Assembly (NCBI RefSeq): GCF_004340875.1
Contig: NZ_SLXQ01000009.1
Coordinates: 1-64,000 of the forward strand
Reading direction: 5' to 3'
DNA length: 64,000 nt
Origin: Tamaricihabitans halophyticus
Lineage (GTDB): Bacteria > Actinomycetota > Actinomycetes > Mycobacteriales > Pseudonocardiaceae
Of this stretch, positions 34,452 through 42,643 are shown piece by piece. The position numbers were made by a program, and so were the translations under genes. How positions within the stretch are numbered: the stretch's first letter is position 1; the number at the start of each line of letters is the position of its first letter. The notes under the pieces were generated by a model. It saw nothing but the letters and a program-made list of their open reading frames with translations, was not told the DNA's origin and ran no database searches.

Positions 34452-35851
34452 CGCGCGGTATCCCTCAATTCGTCCACGGACTCTTCCACCATCCTAGCCA
34501 GATTGGCCACATCAGACACCGCATCGCGATCGGCGTTGAATCCAAAATAGATACCGCCGTCATAGGAGGAGACGCCGATCGCCAACGCTTGGTTATGCGC
34601 AAGTGGGATCACCGGGTACATCTCCGCCAGCTGCGCCTGCCCGGCGTAGAGCGGGTGCTGCGGCCCGGGCGAGTTGGTGACCACCAGGTTGAAGATCCGA
34701 CTGCTCAGCGCGCTCGCGGCTCGCGCGCCAAGCGAATGCAGCGTGGCCGGCGCGAATCCACTCACTGTGGACAGCGCGCTGGCGGCAACCGACCTGCCGG
34801 AGTCGATATGCCCGGACATCGCATGGCTGACGTGCCGCAGCCGCAGCACCGGATTCGGCTCACCCACCGGTAGATCCACCAGATACGCGGCGACCTCGTT
34901 GCCGACCAGACCCGAGAAGAACGCGCCGGTGTCCGGGTCGCGCACCGCCATCGGCGCAAGGGCGCGCACCGTCGTCGAAGCCGAAACCGTTGCGCCGCGG
35001 GACAACAGCCATTCGCGCAGCGCGCCACTGATCGCGGCGAGCACCACATCGTTGACCGTGCCGCCATGTCGCAGCCGCACCGCCCGCAGGTCCGCGAGCC
35101 TGGCCTGGGCGCCCGCGTACCTGCGCTGCTTGGACACCGGCGCGTTCAGCGGGCTCACCGTCGGCGGGGCGATCGCGGTGCGCAGCGCGGTCGTCAGTTC
35201 GCCGACAGCACCGACGACCTTGCTCGCCGTACTCGCCGCGTCCTTGGCCGCCAACCGCACGTTGTCCACCAGCTCACTCGGCTGCCGGATCGCCTCGGTG
35301 ACCGCGTCCAGTACCAGCTGCGGGCGGGTTGGCTCGCGGCGCGGAATCCACCCTTCGTCCTGGTGTTCGCGCGGTTCCGGCTGGGTATCCATGATCAGCT
35401 GACCGATCTCGATGGTGCTGATGCCATCCACGACGGCCTGGTGGGTTTTGGTGATGAGGGCGAACCGGTCGTCGGCGAGCCCCTCGACGATATAGGCCTC
35501 CCACAGTGGCCGCTGGCGATCCAGCGGCCGCGACATCAGCCTGGCTACCAGCTCAAACAGCTGCTCATCGCTGCCTGGCGCGGGCAGCGCGGAGCGCCGC
35601 ACGTGGTAGCTGAGGTCGAACTCGGTGTCGTCCACCCACACGGGTCGCGCCAAGCCACCTGGTACCGGGATCACCCGCTGCCGGTATCGCGGCAGGAAAG
35701 CGAGCCGCTGGCTGAACAGCGCGAGCAACCACTCGTAGTCGAACCCGGCACGTGGGCGCGTGAACACCGCGACCCCGCCGACGTGCATCGGCGTCGCCTC
35801 GCCCTCGAGGTACAGAAACGACGCGTCCAGCGCCGACAGGCGTTCCGGCAT
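34448..35851 (-). CDS. WS/DGAT-type O-acyltransferase (Tgs3-like)
   Basis: A 467-residue acyltransferase of the wax ester synthase/diacylglycerol acyltransferase family, involved in storage lipid formation. It opens MPERLSALDASFLYLEGEATPMHVG, as the family does; PLW-EAYIVEGL and the C-terminal FNLVVTNSPGPQHPLYAG plus VSSYDGGIYFGFNADRD are typical. The catalytic HHxxxDG motif here reads HQAVVDG (137-143), so the second histidine is Gln. The first His and the Asp-Gly remain. Activity may be altered, or the enzyme may work through the remaining His. It matches Rv3234c in position. Confidence 0.88.
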   Translation of the reverse strand: MPERLSALDASFLYLEGEATPMHVGGVAVFTRPRAGFDYEWLLALFSQRLAFLPRYRQRVIPVPGGLARPVWVDDTEFDLSYHVRRSALPAPGSDEQLFELVARLMSRPLDRQRPLWEAYIVEGLADDRFALITKTHQAVVDGISTIEIGQLIMDTQPEPREHQDEGWIPRREPTRPQLVLDAVTEAIRQPSELVDNVRLAAKDAASTASKVVGAVGELTTALRTAIAPPTVSPLNAPVSKQRRYAGAQARLADLRAVRLRHGGTVNDVVLAAISGALREWLLSRGATVSASTTVRALAPMAVRDPDTGAFFSGLVGNEVAAYLVDLPVGEPNPVLRLRHVSHAMSGHIDSGRSVAASALSTVSGFAPATLHSLGARAASALSSRIFNLVVTNSPGPQHPLYAGQAQLAEMYPVIPLAHNQALAIGVSSYDGGIYFGFNADRDAVSDVANLARMVEESVDELRDTAR

Positions 35852-35908
35852 ACGCGAATACTGACACACCCGGCGGCGCGTCAGCTCGGCCGTGCGATGC
35901 TGCCTGGT

Positions 35909-36679
35909 ATGCCCGCAGCCACCGAGCAACCCTCGCCCAAGGACCGGTTTCTCACCGTGTATGGCCGCAAACCGGTACTCGAGGCGCTCGCTGATCCGAC
36001 GCTCACGGTGGACAAGGTGCTGCTGGCCGAAGGCATGCGGGGCGCGGGACCGCGCGAGATCATCCAGGCCGCGCGGGTGAAGGGCGTGCCGGTGAACCGG
36101 GTGAGCGCGCACCGGGTGAAGGTGCTCGCCGGCAACGGGAAGCAGGACCAGGGCGTACTCGCCGATGTGGTGGCGCCACGGATGCGCCCGCTGGCCGCCG
36201 CGCTGCGGTCGAAGGCCGCGCCGAAGGTGATCCTGCTGCTGGACGGGATCACCACGCCGGCGAACGTGGGCATGATCCTGCGGACCGCGACGGCGGCGGG
36301 GATCGGCGGGATCGTGGTGCCCCGTAAAGGGGTGGCCGCGCTCGACCCGCTGGTGGTGAAGGCCTCTGCCGGGGTGGCGTTCCGGGCCCCGGTGCTGCGC
36401 TGTGGCACGGCGGCCGAGGCGGCCGAGGAGCTGCGCGCGGCAGGGTATCCGCTGTTCGCGCTCGGCTCCGATGGGGCGCGCGGGCTGTTCGACGGTGAAC
36501 TGCCGGAGCGGGCCGGCTACGTGCTTGGTGGGGAGACGTCGGGGGTGTCGGTCGAGGTGGCCAGGCTGGTGGCCGACCAGGTGGCGATCCCGATGCCGGG
36601 CGAGGTCGAATCGCTGAATGTGGCCAGCGCGGCAGCCGTGCTGTGTTTCGAACTGGTTCGGCGCTCGCTTGCCGGGTAG
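35909..36679 (+). CDS. TrmH/SpoU family RNA 2'-O-methyltransferase
   Basis: A 256-residue SPOUT methyltransferase. The N-terminal substrate-binding part has VYGRKPVLEAL; the knotted catalytic domain shows LLLDGITTPANVGMILRTATAAGI (motif 1, with Asn and Arg), YVLGGETSGVS (motif 2) and IPMPGEVESLNVASAAAVLCFEL (motif 3). It probably methylates rRNA (RlmB/TsnR-like), the exact nucleotide unknown. The ATG at 35909 lies in the divergent gap to the WS/DGAT gene and has no strong ribosome site. Confidence 0.88.
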   Translation: MPAATEQPSPKDRFLTVYGRKPVLEALADPTLTVDKVLLAEGMRGAGPREIIQAARVKGVPVNRVSAHRVKVLAGNGKQDQGVLADVVAPRMRPLAAALRSKAAPKVILLLDGITTPANVGMILRTATAAGIGGIVVPRKGVAALDPLVVKASAGVAFRAPVLRCGTAAEAAEELRAAGYPLFALGSDGARGLFDGELPERAGYVLGGETSGVSVEVARLVADQVAIPMPGEVESLNVASAAAVLCFELVRRSLAG

Positions 36680-36947
36680 CCTGCTGGGTAACCAGTGCGC
36701 CACTCGCTCCGGACCATTCCGCGGTGAAGGTGCCGTTTGCGCTCGTGGTGCGGCGAGTCCGCCCGAGTGGCGTGCCCATCGCCAGCTGGGCTTACCGATT
36801 CCCCGATAGCCGCGCGGCGGGCTCATCACGGGCGAATCGGGCAGCCACACCCTTACTGGTGATTTTGCCCGTATTCGGTTGATTTGCCGGGACACCTCCT
36901 CGGCGAGTACCAGTTGTGCTGCCGAACGATCCGAGGGGGAATCCGCT

Positions 36948-37439
36948 GTGGCCGAGCACCAGGAAACCGGCCAGCCGGCACGGATCCGGCTGCGACCGGT
37001 CCCCAGCTACCTGCCAGGCTGGGTACCGGCCCAGCGGGCGGCCTGCCGGCGGCACGCGCGGCCGTCCGAAACGCCGGAACACTGGGACCCGCGTGCGCCC
37101 ACGGCCGACTCGGAACCGCCGCGGGTGCTGCGGGCACTGCTGACCACCTACCGCGAGGTGCTCAACCAGCGGCGGCCAGCCAGCCAGCTTGCCGCCGTAC
37201 TACCCGCGGACGCGCTGCACGAACTCCGCTACAGAGCTCGGCGCGAGGCGTTGCGCGGGCGCCGCTACCGCGGCGGCCGAGTGCACTGGTGTCAGCCGAA
37301 CGCGCAGCTCGTCGAGGCGGCCGCCACCATGCATGTCTTCGCCGCGCCGGGGCGGCTACCCCAGCGCACGCTAGCCATCGCCATCCGGCTCGAATGGTGG
37401 CACGGCCAATGGCGCTGCACCGTGCTCACCGTCCTCTAA
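36948..37439 (+). CDS. Rv3235 family protein
   Basis: A 163-residue basic protein of an actinobacterial family of unknown function, found, as here, between a WS/DGAT gene and secA. The N-terminal third is low complexity and Pro/Arg-rich; the conserved C-terminal domain runs from about 60 with ALLTTYREVLNQRRPASQLAAVL, HELRYRARREALRG, and the closing AIAIRLEWWHGQWRCTVLTVL. The GTG at 36948 is selected because AGGGGGA lies 8 nt upstream. No membrane segment is present. Confidence 0.75.
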   Translation: MAEHQETGQPARIRLRPVPSYLPGWVPAQRAACRRHARPSETPEHWDPRAPTADSEPPRVLRALLTTYREVLNQRRPASQLAAVLPADALHELRYRARREALRGRRYRGGRVHWCQPNAQLVEAAATMHVFAAPGRLPQRTLAIAIRLEWWHGQWRCTVLTVL

Positions 37440-37485
37440 AACCTCGCTAACCCTCAAGAACGCGACCACGGAGTGGCACGGCGGG

Positions 37486-40329
37486 TCAGCGCTTGGCGCC
37501 CTTCTTGTTCTTCTTTGCCTGTGCCCGCTGGGCCGCGCGGCGCTCCCTGCGGGTGCCACTCTGGCCCTCGCCGTCCGAGTCGCCGTTGCCGTTACCCCGG
37601 GAGGACACCCCGCCGCCTTCGGCTGGGCCGCTGAACGTCAACGAGCGCTGCTGCTCGCCGTCCAGCCCCTTGCCGCGCAGCGCCGCCGGCACGGCCTGCT
37701 GGTCCGCGGCCGGTTCGTCATCGTCATCGCGCGCATGCCGACCGCGATCCGACTGCCCGTTCCCGGTGGCCGCCGGTTGGGCCGGCGCCTTGCTCGGCTC
37801 GCTCGCGGCCGACTGCTCGGTCTCCACCTGCAGGTTGAACAGGAAGCCGACGACCTCCTCCTTCAGGTTGTCCAACATGCCGTTGAACATGTCGAAACCC
37901 TCGCGCTGATACTCGATCAGCGGGTCCCGCTGGGCCATCGCCCGCAGGCCGATGCCCTCCTTGAGGTAGTCCATCTCGTAGAGGTGCTCGCGCCATTTGC
38001 GGTCAAGCACGGAAAGCACCACGCGGCGCTCCAGCTCCCGCATCGCGCCCTCGCCGACCTTCTCGTTCAGCTCGGCCTCGCGAGCGGTGTAGGCCTGGTG
38101 CGCGTCCTCCAGGATCGCCTTGTGCAGCCGCTCGCTGGTGAGGTCCTGCTCATCGTCCTCGGCGAGTTCAGCCCAGGTCACCGAAACCGGGTAGAGCTGG
38201 CCGAGCGCGGTCCACAGCTTCTTGTGATCCCAGTCCTCGGCGTAGCCCTCCTTGGTGGCCTCCGTGACGTAGTCCCCGATGACGGAGTCCAGCATGTTCT
38301 GCACGTAGGTGCTGAGGTCCTCGCCCTCGAGGATCCGGCGGCGCTCCGCGTAGACGACCTTGCGCTGCTGGTTCATCACCTCGTCGTACTTCAGCACGTT
38401 CTTGCGGATCTCGAAGTTCTGCTGCTCGACCTGGGTCTGCGCGCTCTTGATCGCCTTGGAGACCATCTTCGCCTCGATCGGCACGTCATCCGGCACCTTC
38501 ATGGTGGTCATCACGCGTTCCACCATGGCCGCGTTGAACCGGCGCATCAGCTCATCGCCGAGCGAGAGGTAGAACCGCGACTCACCGGGGTTGCCCTGCC
38601 GGCCCGACCGACCACGCAGCTGGTTGTCGATCCGGCGTGACTCGTGCCGCTCGGTGCCGAGCACGTAGAGCCCGCCAGCCTCGATCACTTCCTCGGCCTC
38701 GGCCTCGGACTCCTTAGCCACCTGCTCCAGCGCCTCCGGCCAGGCTTCCTCGTACTCGGCCTGGTTCTCCACCGGATCAAGGCCACGCTCGCGCAGCACC
38801 TCGTCAGCGATGAAGTCCGGGTTGCCGCCAAGCACCACGTCGGTACCGCGACCGGCCATATTCGTCGCGACCGTGACCGCGCCCTTACGGCCGGCGCGCG
38901 CGATGATCGAGGCTTCCCGGTGGTTGTGCTTCGCGTTCAGCACCTCATGCGGAACGTTGCGCTTGACCAGCAGCTTGGACAGGTACTCGGAGCGTTCCAC
39001 GCTGGTGGTACCAACCAGCACCGGCTGACCGTTCTCGTGCCGTTCGGCGATGTCCTCGGCGACCGCGTAGAACTTGGCCTCCTCGGTCTTGTAGATCAGG
39101 TCGGCCTCGTCCTTACGGATCATCGGCTTGTTCGTCGGGATGGGCGTCACACCCAGCTTGTAGGTCTGGTGGAACTCCGCCGCCTCGGTCTCGGCGGTAC
39201 CGGTCATCCCGGCAAGCTTGTCGTAGAGGCGGAAGTAGTTCTGCAGAGTGATCGTGGCGAGCGTCTGGTTCTCCGCCTTGATCTCCACGCCTTCCTTGGC
39301 CTCGATGGCCTGGTGCATACCCTCGTTGAAGCGGCGGCCGGCGAGCACTCGGCCGGTGAACTCGTCCACGATGAGCACCTCGCCGTTGCGGACGATGTAC
39401 TCCTTGTCCTTGGTGTAGAGCTCCTTGGCCTTGATGGCGTTGTTCAGGTAGCCGACCAGTGGGGTGTTCGCCGCCTCGTACAGATTCTCGATACCGAGCT
39501 GGTCCTCGACCAGGCTCACGCCCACCTCGCTGACACCGATGGTGCGCTTGCGCTCGTCCACCTCGTAGTGGGTGTCCCGTTTCATCATCGGCGACAGCCG
39601 GGCGAACTCGGTGTACCAGCGGGAGGACTGGTCGGCGGGACCGGAAATGATCAGCGGGGTTCGCGCCTCGTCGATGAGGATGGAGTCGACCTCGTCGACG
39701 ATGGCGAAGTTGTGCCCGCGCTGCACGCAGTCGTCGAGGCTCCAGGCCATGTTGTCCCGGAGGTAGTCGAAACCGAACTCGTTGTTGGTGCCGTAGGTGA
39801 CGTCGGCCTTGTACGCCTCGCGCCGCTGCGCGGGCGACATCTCGGACAGGATCGCGCTGACCTCGAGCCCGAGGAAGCGGTGCACACGTCCCATCCACTC
39901 GGAGTCACGTTTGGCCAGGTAGTCGTTCGTCGTCACGACATGCACGCCGGCGCCGGTGAGCGCGTTCAGATAGACCGGCAGTACCGAGGTAAGGGTCTTG
40001 CCCTCACCGGTTTTCATCTCGGCGACCTGACCGAAATGCAGCGCAGCGCCCCCCATGACCTGCACGTCGAACGGCCGCTGGCCGAGAACCCGGTTGGCCC
40101 CTTCCCTGCCGACCGCGAAGGCCATCGGCAGCATGTCGTCGAGCGTCTGCGCCTTCGCCGAGTCCTTCGCGTCCTGATACTTCGACCGCAGCTCCGCGGT
40201 TTTGGCGCGCAACTCAGCGTCGGTGAGGTCTTGCACGTCCTTTTCCAGCGAGTTGATGTGCGCGGCTATCTGGCGCAGCCGCTTGACCATCTTTCCCTCG
40301 CCCGCGCGGAGCAGCCGGGACAACACCAT
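37486..40329 (-). CDS. secA: preprotein translocase ATPase SecA
   Basis: A 947-residue motor that drives unfolded preproteins through SecYEG. Visible: Walker A in [27 protein letters not shown] (DEAD box of nucleotide-binding domain 1), the preprotein cross-linking region, [12 protein letters not shown] and [19 protein letters not shown] (domain 2). The C-terminal tail is Gly/Arg/Lys-rich (ending KKNKKGAKR) and lacks the CxC-x8-CH zinc motif of SecB-binding forms, as usual for actinomycete SecA1. The ATG at 40329 is followed by [12 protein letters not shown]. It follows hpf after a GC-rich hairpin. Confidence 0.97.
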   Translation of the reverse strand: MVLSRLLRAGEGKMVKRLRQIAAHINSLEKDVQDLTDAELRAKTAELRSKYQDAKDSAKAQTLDDMLPMAFAVGREGANRVLGQRPFDVQVMGGAALHFGQVAEMKTGEGKTLTSVLPVYLNALTGAGVHVVTTNDYLAKRDSEWMGRVHRFLGLEVSAILSEMSPAQRREAYKADVTYGTNNEFGFDYLRDNMAWSLDDCVQRGHNFAIVDEVDSILIDEARTPLIISGPADQSSRWYTEFARLSPMMKRDTHYEVDERKRTIGVSEVGVSLVEDQLGIENLYEAANTPLVGYLNNAIKAKELYTKDKEYIVRNGEVLIVDEFTGRVLAGRRFNEGMHQAIEAKEGVEIKAENQTLATITLQNYFRLYDKLAGMTGTAETEAAEFHQTYKLGVTPIPTNKPMIRKDEADLIYKTEEAKFYAVAEDIAERHENGQPVLVGTTSVERSEYLSKLLVKRNVPHEVLNAKHNHREASIIARAGRKGAVTVATNMAGRGTDVVLGGNPDFIADEVLRERGLDPVENQAEYEEAWPEALEQVAKESEAEAEEVIEAGGLYVLGTERHESRRIDNQLRGRSGRQGNPGESRFYLSLGDELMRRFNAAMVERVMTTMKVPDDVPIEAKMVSKAIKSAQTQVEQQNFEIRKNVLKYDEVMNQQRKVVYAERRRILEGEDLSTYVQNMLDSVIGDYVTEATKEGYAEDWDHKKLWTALGQLYPVSVTWAELAEDDEQDLTSERLHKAILEDAHQAYTAREAELNEKVGEGAMRELERRVVLSVLDRKWREHLYEMDYLKEGIGLRAMAQRDPLIEYQREGFDMFNGMLDNLKEEVVGFLFNLQVETEQSAASEPSKAPAQPAATGNGQSDRGRHARDDDDEPAADQQAVPAALRGKGLDGEQQRSLTFSGPAEGGGVSSRGNGNGDSDGEGQSGTRRERRAAQRAQAKKNKKGAKR

Positions 40330-40534
40330 GCTTCGTCGACCTCACTCGCTGTTCGGGTGCGCCACGCATACCCGCGACGCCTTGCACCCATCGTAGGGAT
40401 TCACTCACCTGCGCATGCACAGGATGGGCAGTCCCTACCCTTCTTCGCTGCGAGCATACGGACCACCCGTCAAGTACGAGTGTGCTCGTCGCGGGTCGGC
40501 GAGGACAACAACCTGGTACGAACCCCGCACACAG

Positions 40535-40570
40535 CGCTGACCCCGGCGCGCGCGGCGGCCGGGGTCAGCG
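40535..40570 (-). terminator. 13-bp GC hairpin between hpf and secA
   Basis: CGCTGACCCCGGC and GCCGGGGTCAGCG pair perfectly around a 10-nt loop 37 bp after the hpf stop. There is no T-run, so it is either a rho-assisted terminator or an mRNA 3'-end stabiliser that separates hpf from secA expression. A direct repeat GTTCCYTGTTCGA (40579 and 40593) lies just before it. Confidence 0.65.
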
Positions 40571-40606
40571 GTTACCAAGTTCCTTGTTCGATGTTCCCTG
40601 TTCGAC

Positions 40607-41311
40607 TCAGGTCAGGCGGATCACGCCGTAATCGAATCCCTTTCTGCGGTACACCACGCTCGGGCGCCCGCTGTCCACATCAGCGAAGAGATAGAAGTCG
40701 TGACCGACCAGCTCCATCTCGTAGAGGGCCTGGTCAACCGACATCGGGCCGGCGGAGTGTTCCTTCTCGCGAACCACCCGGCCCGGGGTGCGTTCAGCAA
40801 AGCCGTCGTCCCAGCGTTGTTGCTCGGGCACCACTGCCTCGGCCAGCTCGGGGACGTCATCGACGAGCGGCTGGCTTTCCGGTGCGGCGAGTACCGCCGT
40901 CTGCGCGGCCGCGACCTGGCCGTTCGCCGCGCCTCCTGGCGGGCTGACCAGCTGCGGGTTGGCCACTGAGGTGGCTTCGGCGACCGATTCCGGGCTTCGC
41001 CTGCCGTGGTGCACCTTGCGACGGTCATGCATGCGGCGAAGGCGGTTCTCCAGTTTGCTCACCGCCGCGTCGAGCGCGGCATAGAAATCGCCCGCGGCGG
41101 CTTCCGCGCGAATGGGCGCGCCCTTGCCTTTCCCGGTGATCTCCACCCGCTGACAGTTCTTTGCCTGCCGTCGGTTAGGTTCGTGGAACAACTCGACTTC
41201 GAACCGGATCACCTTCCGGTCGTAGCGTTCCAGTCGAGCCATTTTCTCGGAAACGTGCGTCCGGTAATGATCAGGAACCGCAACGTTCCGACCCTTGATG
41301 ACGATGTCCAT
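40607..41311 (-). CDS. hpf: long-form ribosome hibernation promoting factor
   Basis: A 234-residue HPF of the long type. The N-terminal domain (about 1-100) has the RaiA/HPF fold, with ISEKMARLERYDRKVIRFEVELFHEPN-like sequence that binds the decoding site; an acidic/Pro linker (about 110-165) follows; the C-terminal domain (about 175-234, ALYEMELVGHDFYLFADVDSGRPSVVYRRKGFDYGVIRL) mediates 100S dimerisation or its actinobacterial equivalent. GGGAGG precedes the ATG. A long structured leader lies upstream. Order comF-hpf-secA is as in mycobacteria. Confidence 0.94.
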   Translation of the reverse strand: MDIVIKGRNVAVPDHYRTHVSEKMARLERYDRKVIRFEVELFHEPNRRQAKNCQRVEITGKGKGAPIRAEAAAGDFYAALDAAVSKLENRLRRMHDRRKVHHGRRSPESVAEATSVANPQLVSPPGGAANGQVAAAQTAVLAAPESQPLVDDVPELAEAVVPEQQRWDDGFAERTPGRVVREKEHSAGPMSVDQALYEMELVGHDFYLFADVDSGRPSVVYRRKGFDYGVIRLT

Positions 41312-41861
41312 ACACGACCTCCCTCGCTGCTGCGAGCTCGTTGTTGTGGATCAACAAAGCACCGGGATACTTCGCCGGTCTGCGTTGGCGAAGTGCTCAG
41401 CTGAGCGACATTGACGGCCACCCGCTGGATTCCAGTCGCCCCGGGGTTCCGGCCGAGGGCTCTAGCTGAATTCCGGCGCCAGGTGCATGGGCTTTTCGCC
41501 TCCTTCCCCGTCTGCCGGGATCGCTGATAGCGCAGCACGTTAGCCGGGCAACGCCATTCACAACAGCCCCCGAGCCGGGGGACGTTAAACATCCGGCATT
41601 TGTTACTGAGCGCAATCCAATTATGGCCTCGCTCCGACGGGAATCATCGAAAATGTCCACCCGAAAGTGTGAGTAGTCATCCTGTCGGCGCAAGGTCACT
41701 ACCGCGGTCGGTCCGTTCCCGCCGCGGTTGAGATCCGCCCATGACAGCAGCTCGCGCGACAAAGTCACCGAGGGTTTCCCACGGACGAGCGATCTCATAC
41801 CCAACCAACGTGGACGGGCCGGTTTTCGGTTCCCCGCGCGGTTTTCCGCTTCACGCCAAGC
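41312..41861. other. 550-bp gap between comF and hpf with hairpins in the hpf leader
   Basis: The longest gene-free stretch. On the hpf side it holds TTGTTG-tggat-CAACAA (41341-41357) and ACTTCGCC-N10-GGCGAAGT (41369-41394), two perfect hairpins 30-85 nt before the hpf start, and a CCCCC-gagcc-GGGGG stem at 41567-41581. hpf is growth-phase regulated in other bacteria, so a structured leader is reasonable. A 135-codon minus frame (41397-41804) has no ribosome site or recognised family and is not called. Confidence 0.55.
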
Positions 41862-42578
41862 TCACGGCCGGCGGCTGGTCGCGTCCCGACCGGTGGCCGC
41901 GACGGCCAGCACGAGACGCGGCGCGAGCCCCTCGGCGGCCAGCGCGGCGGCGCAGGATGCGGCGGTGGCACCCGTAGTAATCACGTCGTCCAGCAATATC
42001 ATCCGAATTGATGAGTGCGTGACGTTCCGTAGGCAGTGCGCGCGGACGGTCACGCGACCGGCAAGGTTGGCCATCCGCGCGGTCCGGTCCAGGCCAACCG
42101 CGTCTCGCACGCCGCGACCGAGCGCGAGCAGCCTGGTCGCGCTCGCTGGCACGCCGGCGCTGGTCAGCGCGGCCGCGCAGGCAGCGGCCACTCTGGTCAT
42201 ATGCGCTCCGCCGCGCATCCTCGCCGCGCAGCGCCGGGACGGCGCGGGCACCAGCAGCCATTGGGCCGCACCAAACTCGGCACGATCCGGCGCGCGCGGC
42301 TGGCCCGGCAGCTTCAGCAACGCGCGAGCGAGCAGGTGGCCGAGCACCGCGCCGAGGTCGCGCCGCCCGCGCTCCTTGTAGGCCAGGATGAGTCGCCGGG
42401 TGGCACCGCGATACTCGCCGAGCGCGAACGCGGGGATCGGCAGTACGGCGCGCGAAACGGGGCGGGCGGAGCGCAACGGGCCAGCGCAGGCCGCGCAACA
42501 GTCGGTACCTGGCGCGCCGCATCCCGCGCAGCGCGGTGGGAACAGGACGCTCAGCGGGTTGACGTGGGTATCGGGCAT
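41862..42578 (-). CDS. comF: ComF family phosphoribosyltransferase-like protein
   Basis: A 238-residue protein with an N-terminal zinc-ribbon-like cysteine cluster (CAGCGAP, CCAAC) and a C-terminal type I PRTase domain; the PRPP-binding loop is MILLDDVITTGATAAS. ComF relatives assist DNA uptake or processing in competent bacteria; the role in actinomycetes is not settled. The ATG at 42578 is the only start close to the cysteine cluster and sits at the edge of a perfect 15-bp hairpin formed with the sequence just upstream. lpqB ends 65 bp upstream. Confidence 0.85.
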   Translation of the reverse strand: MPDTHVNPLSVLFPPRCAGCGAPGTDCCAACAGPLRSARPVSRAVLPIPAFALGEYRGATRRLILAYKERGRRDLGAVLGHLLARALLKLPGQPRAPDRAEFGAAQWLLVPAPSRRCAARMRGGAHMTRVAAACAAALTSAGVPASATRLLALGRGVRDAVGLDRTARMANLAGRVTVRAHCLRNVTHSSIRMILLDDVITTGATAASCAAALAAEGLAPRLVLAVAATGRDATSRRP

Positions 42579-42603
42579 TCCCCCACGCTGCCCGATACCC
42601 ACG
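42563..42603 (-). promoter_or_regulatory. 15-bp hairpin enclosing the comF ribosome site and start codon
   Basis: CGTGGGTATCGGGCA and TGCCCGATACCCACG are perfect inverted repeats around an 11-nt loop. In the mRNA (minus strand) the loop contains GTGGGGGAA, the only ribosome-binding sequence, and the A of the start codon; the stem includes the UG and codons 2 to 5. Translation of comF could be gated by this structure, or the hairpin could be a processing site between lpqB and comF. Confidence 0.6.
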
Positions 42604-42643
42604 ACGGTTCCGCGTCGTCCGCCGAACGAATGGGCCACACTAA

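Noticed and set aside
38644-40947. 767-codon plus-strand frame opposite secA
   Set aside because: Long only because of codon bias in secA; no family resemblance and it runs through the hpf-secA intergenic hairpin.
41567-41581. CCCCC-gagcc-GGGGG stem as terminator of comF
   Set aside because: It lies nearly 300 bp after the comF stop and has no T-run, so assignment to comF is not supported.
41638-41670. GGGAAT at about 41639 as another SigR-type promoter
   Set aside because: No GTT at 18 or 19 nt spacing and no plus-strand gene begins after it.
41397-41804. 135-codon minus-strand frame upstream of hpf
   Set aside because: No ribosome site and a composition unlike a folded protein at its C-terminal half; the region better fits a leader and promoter. 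Conservation in relatives could overturn this.
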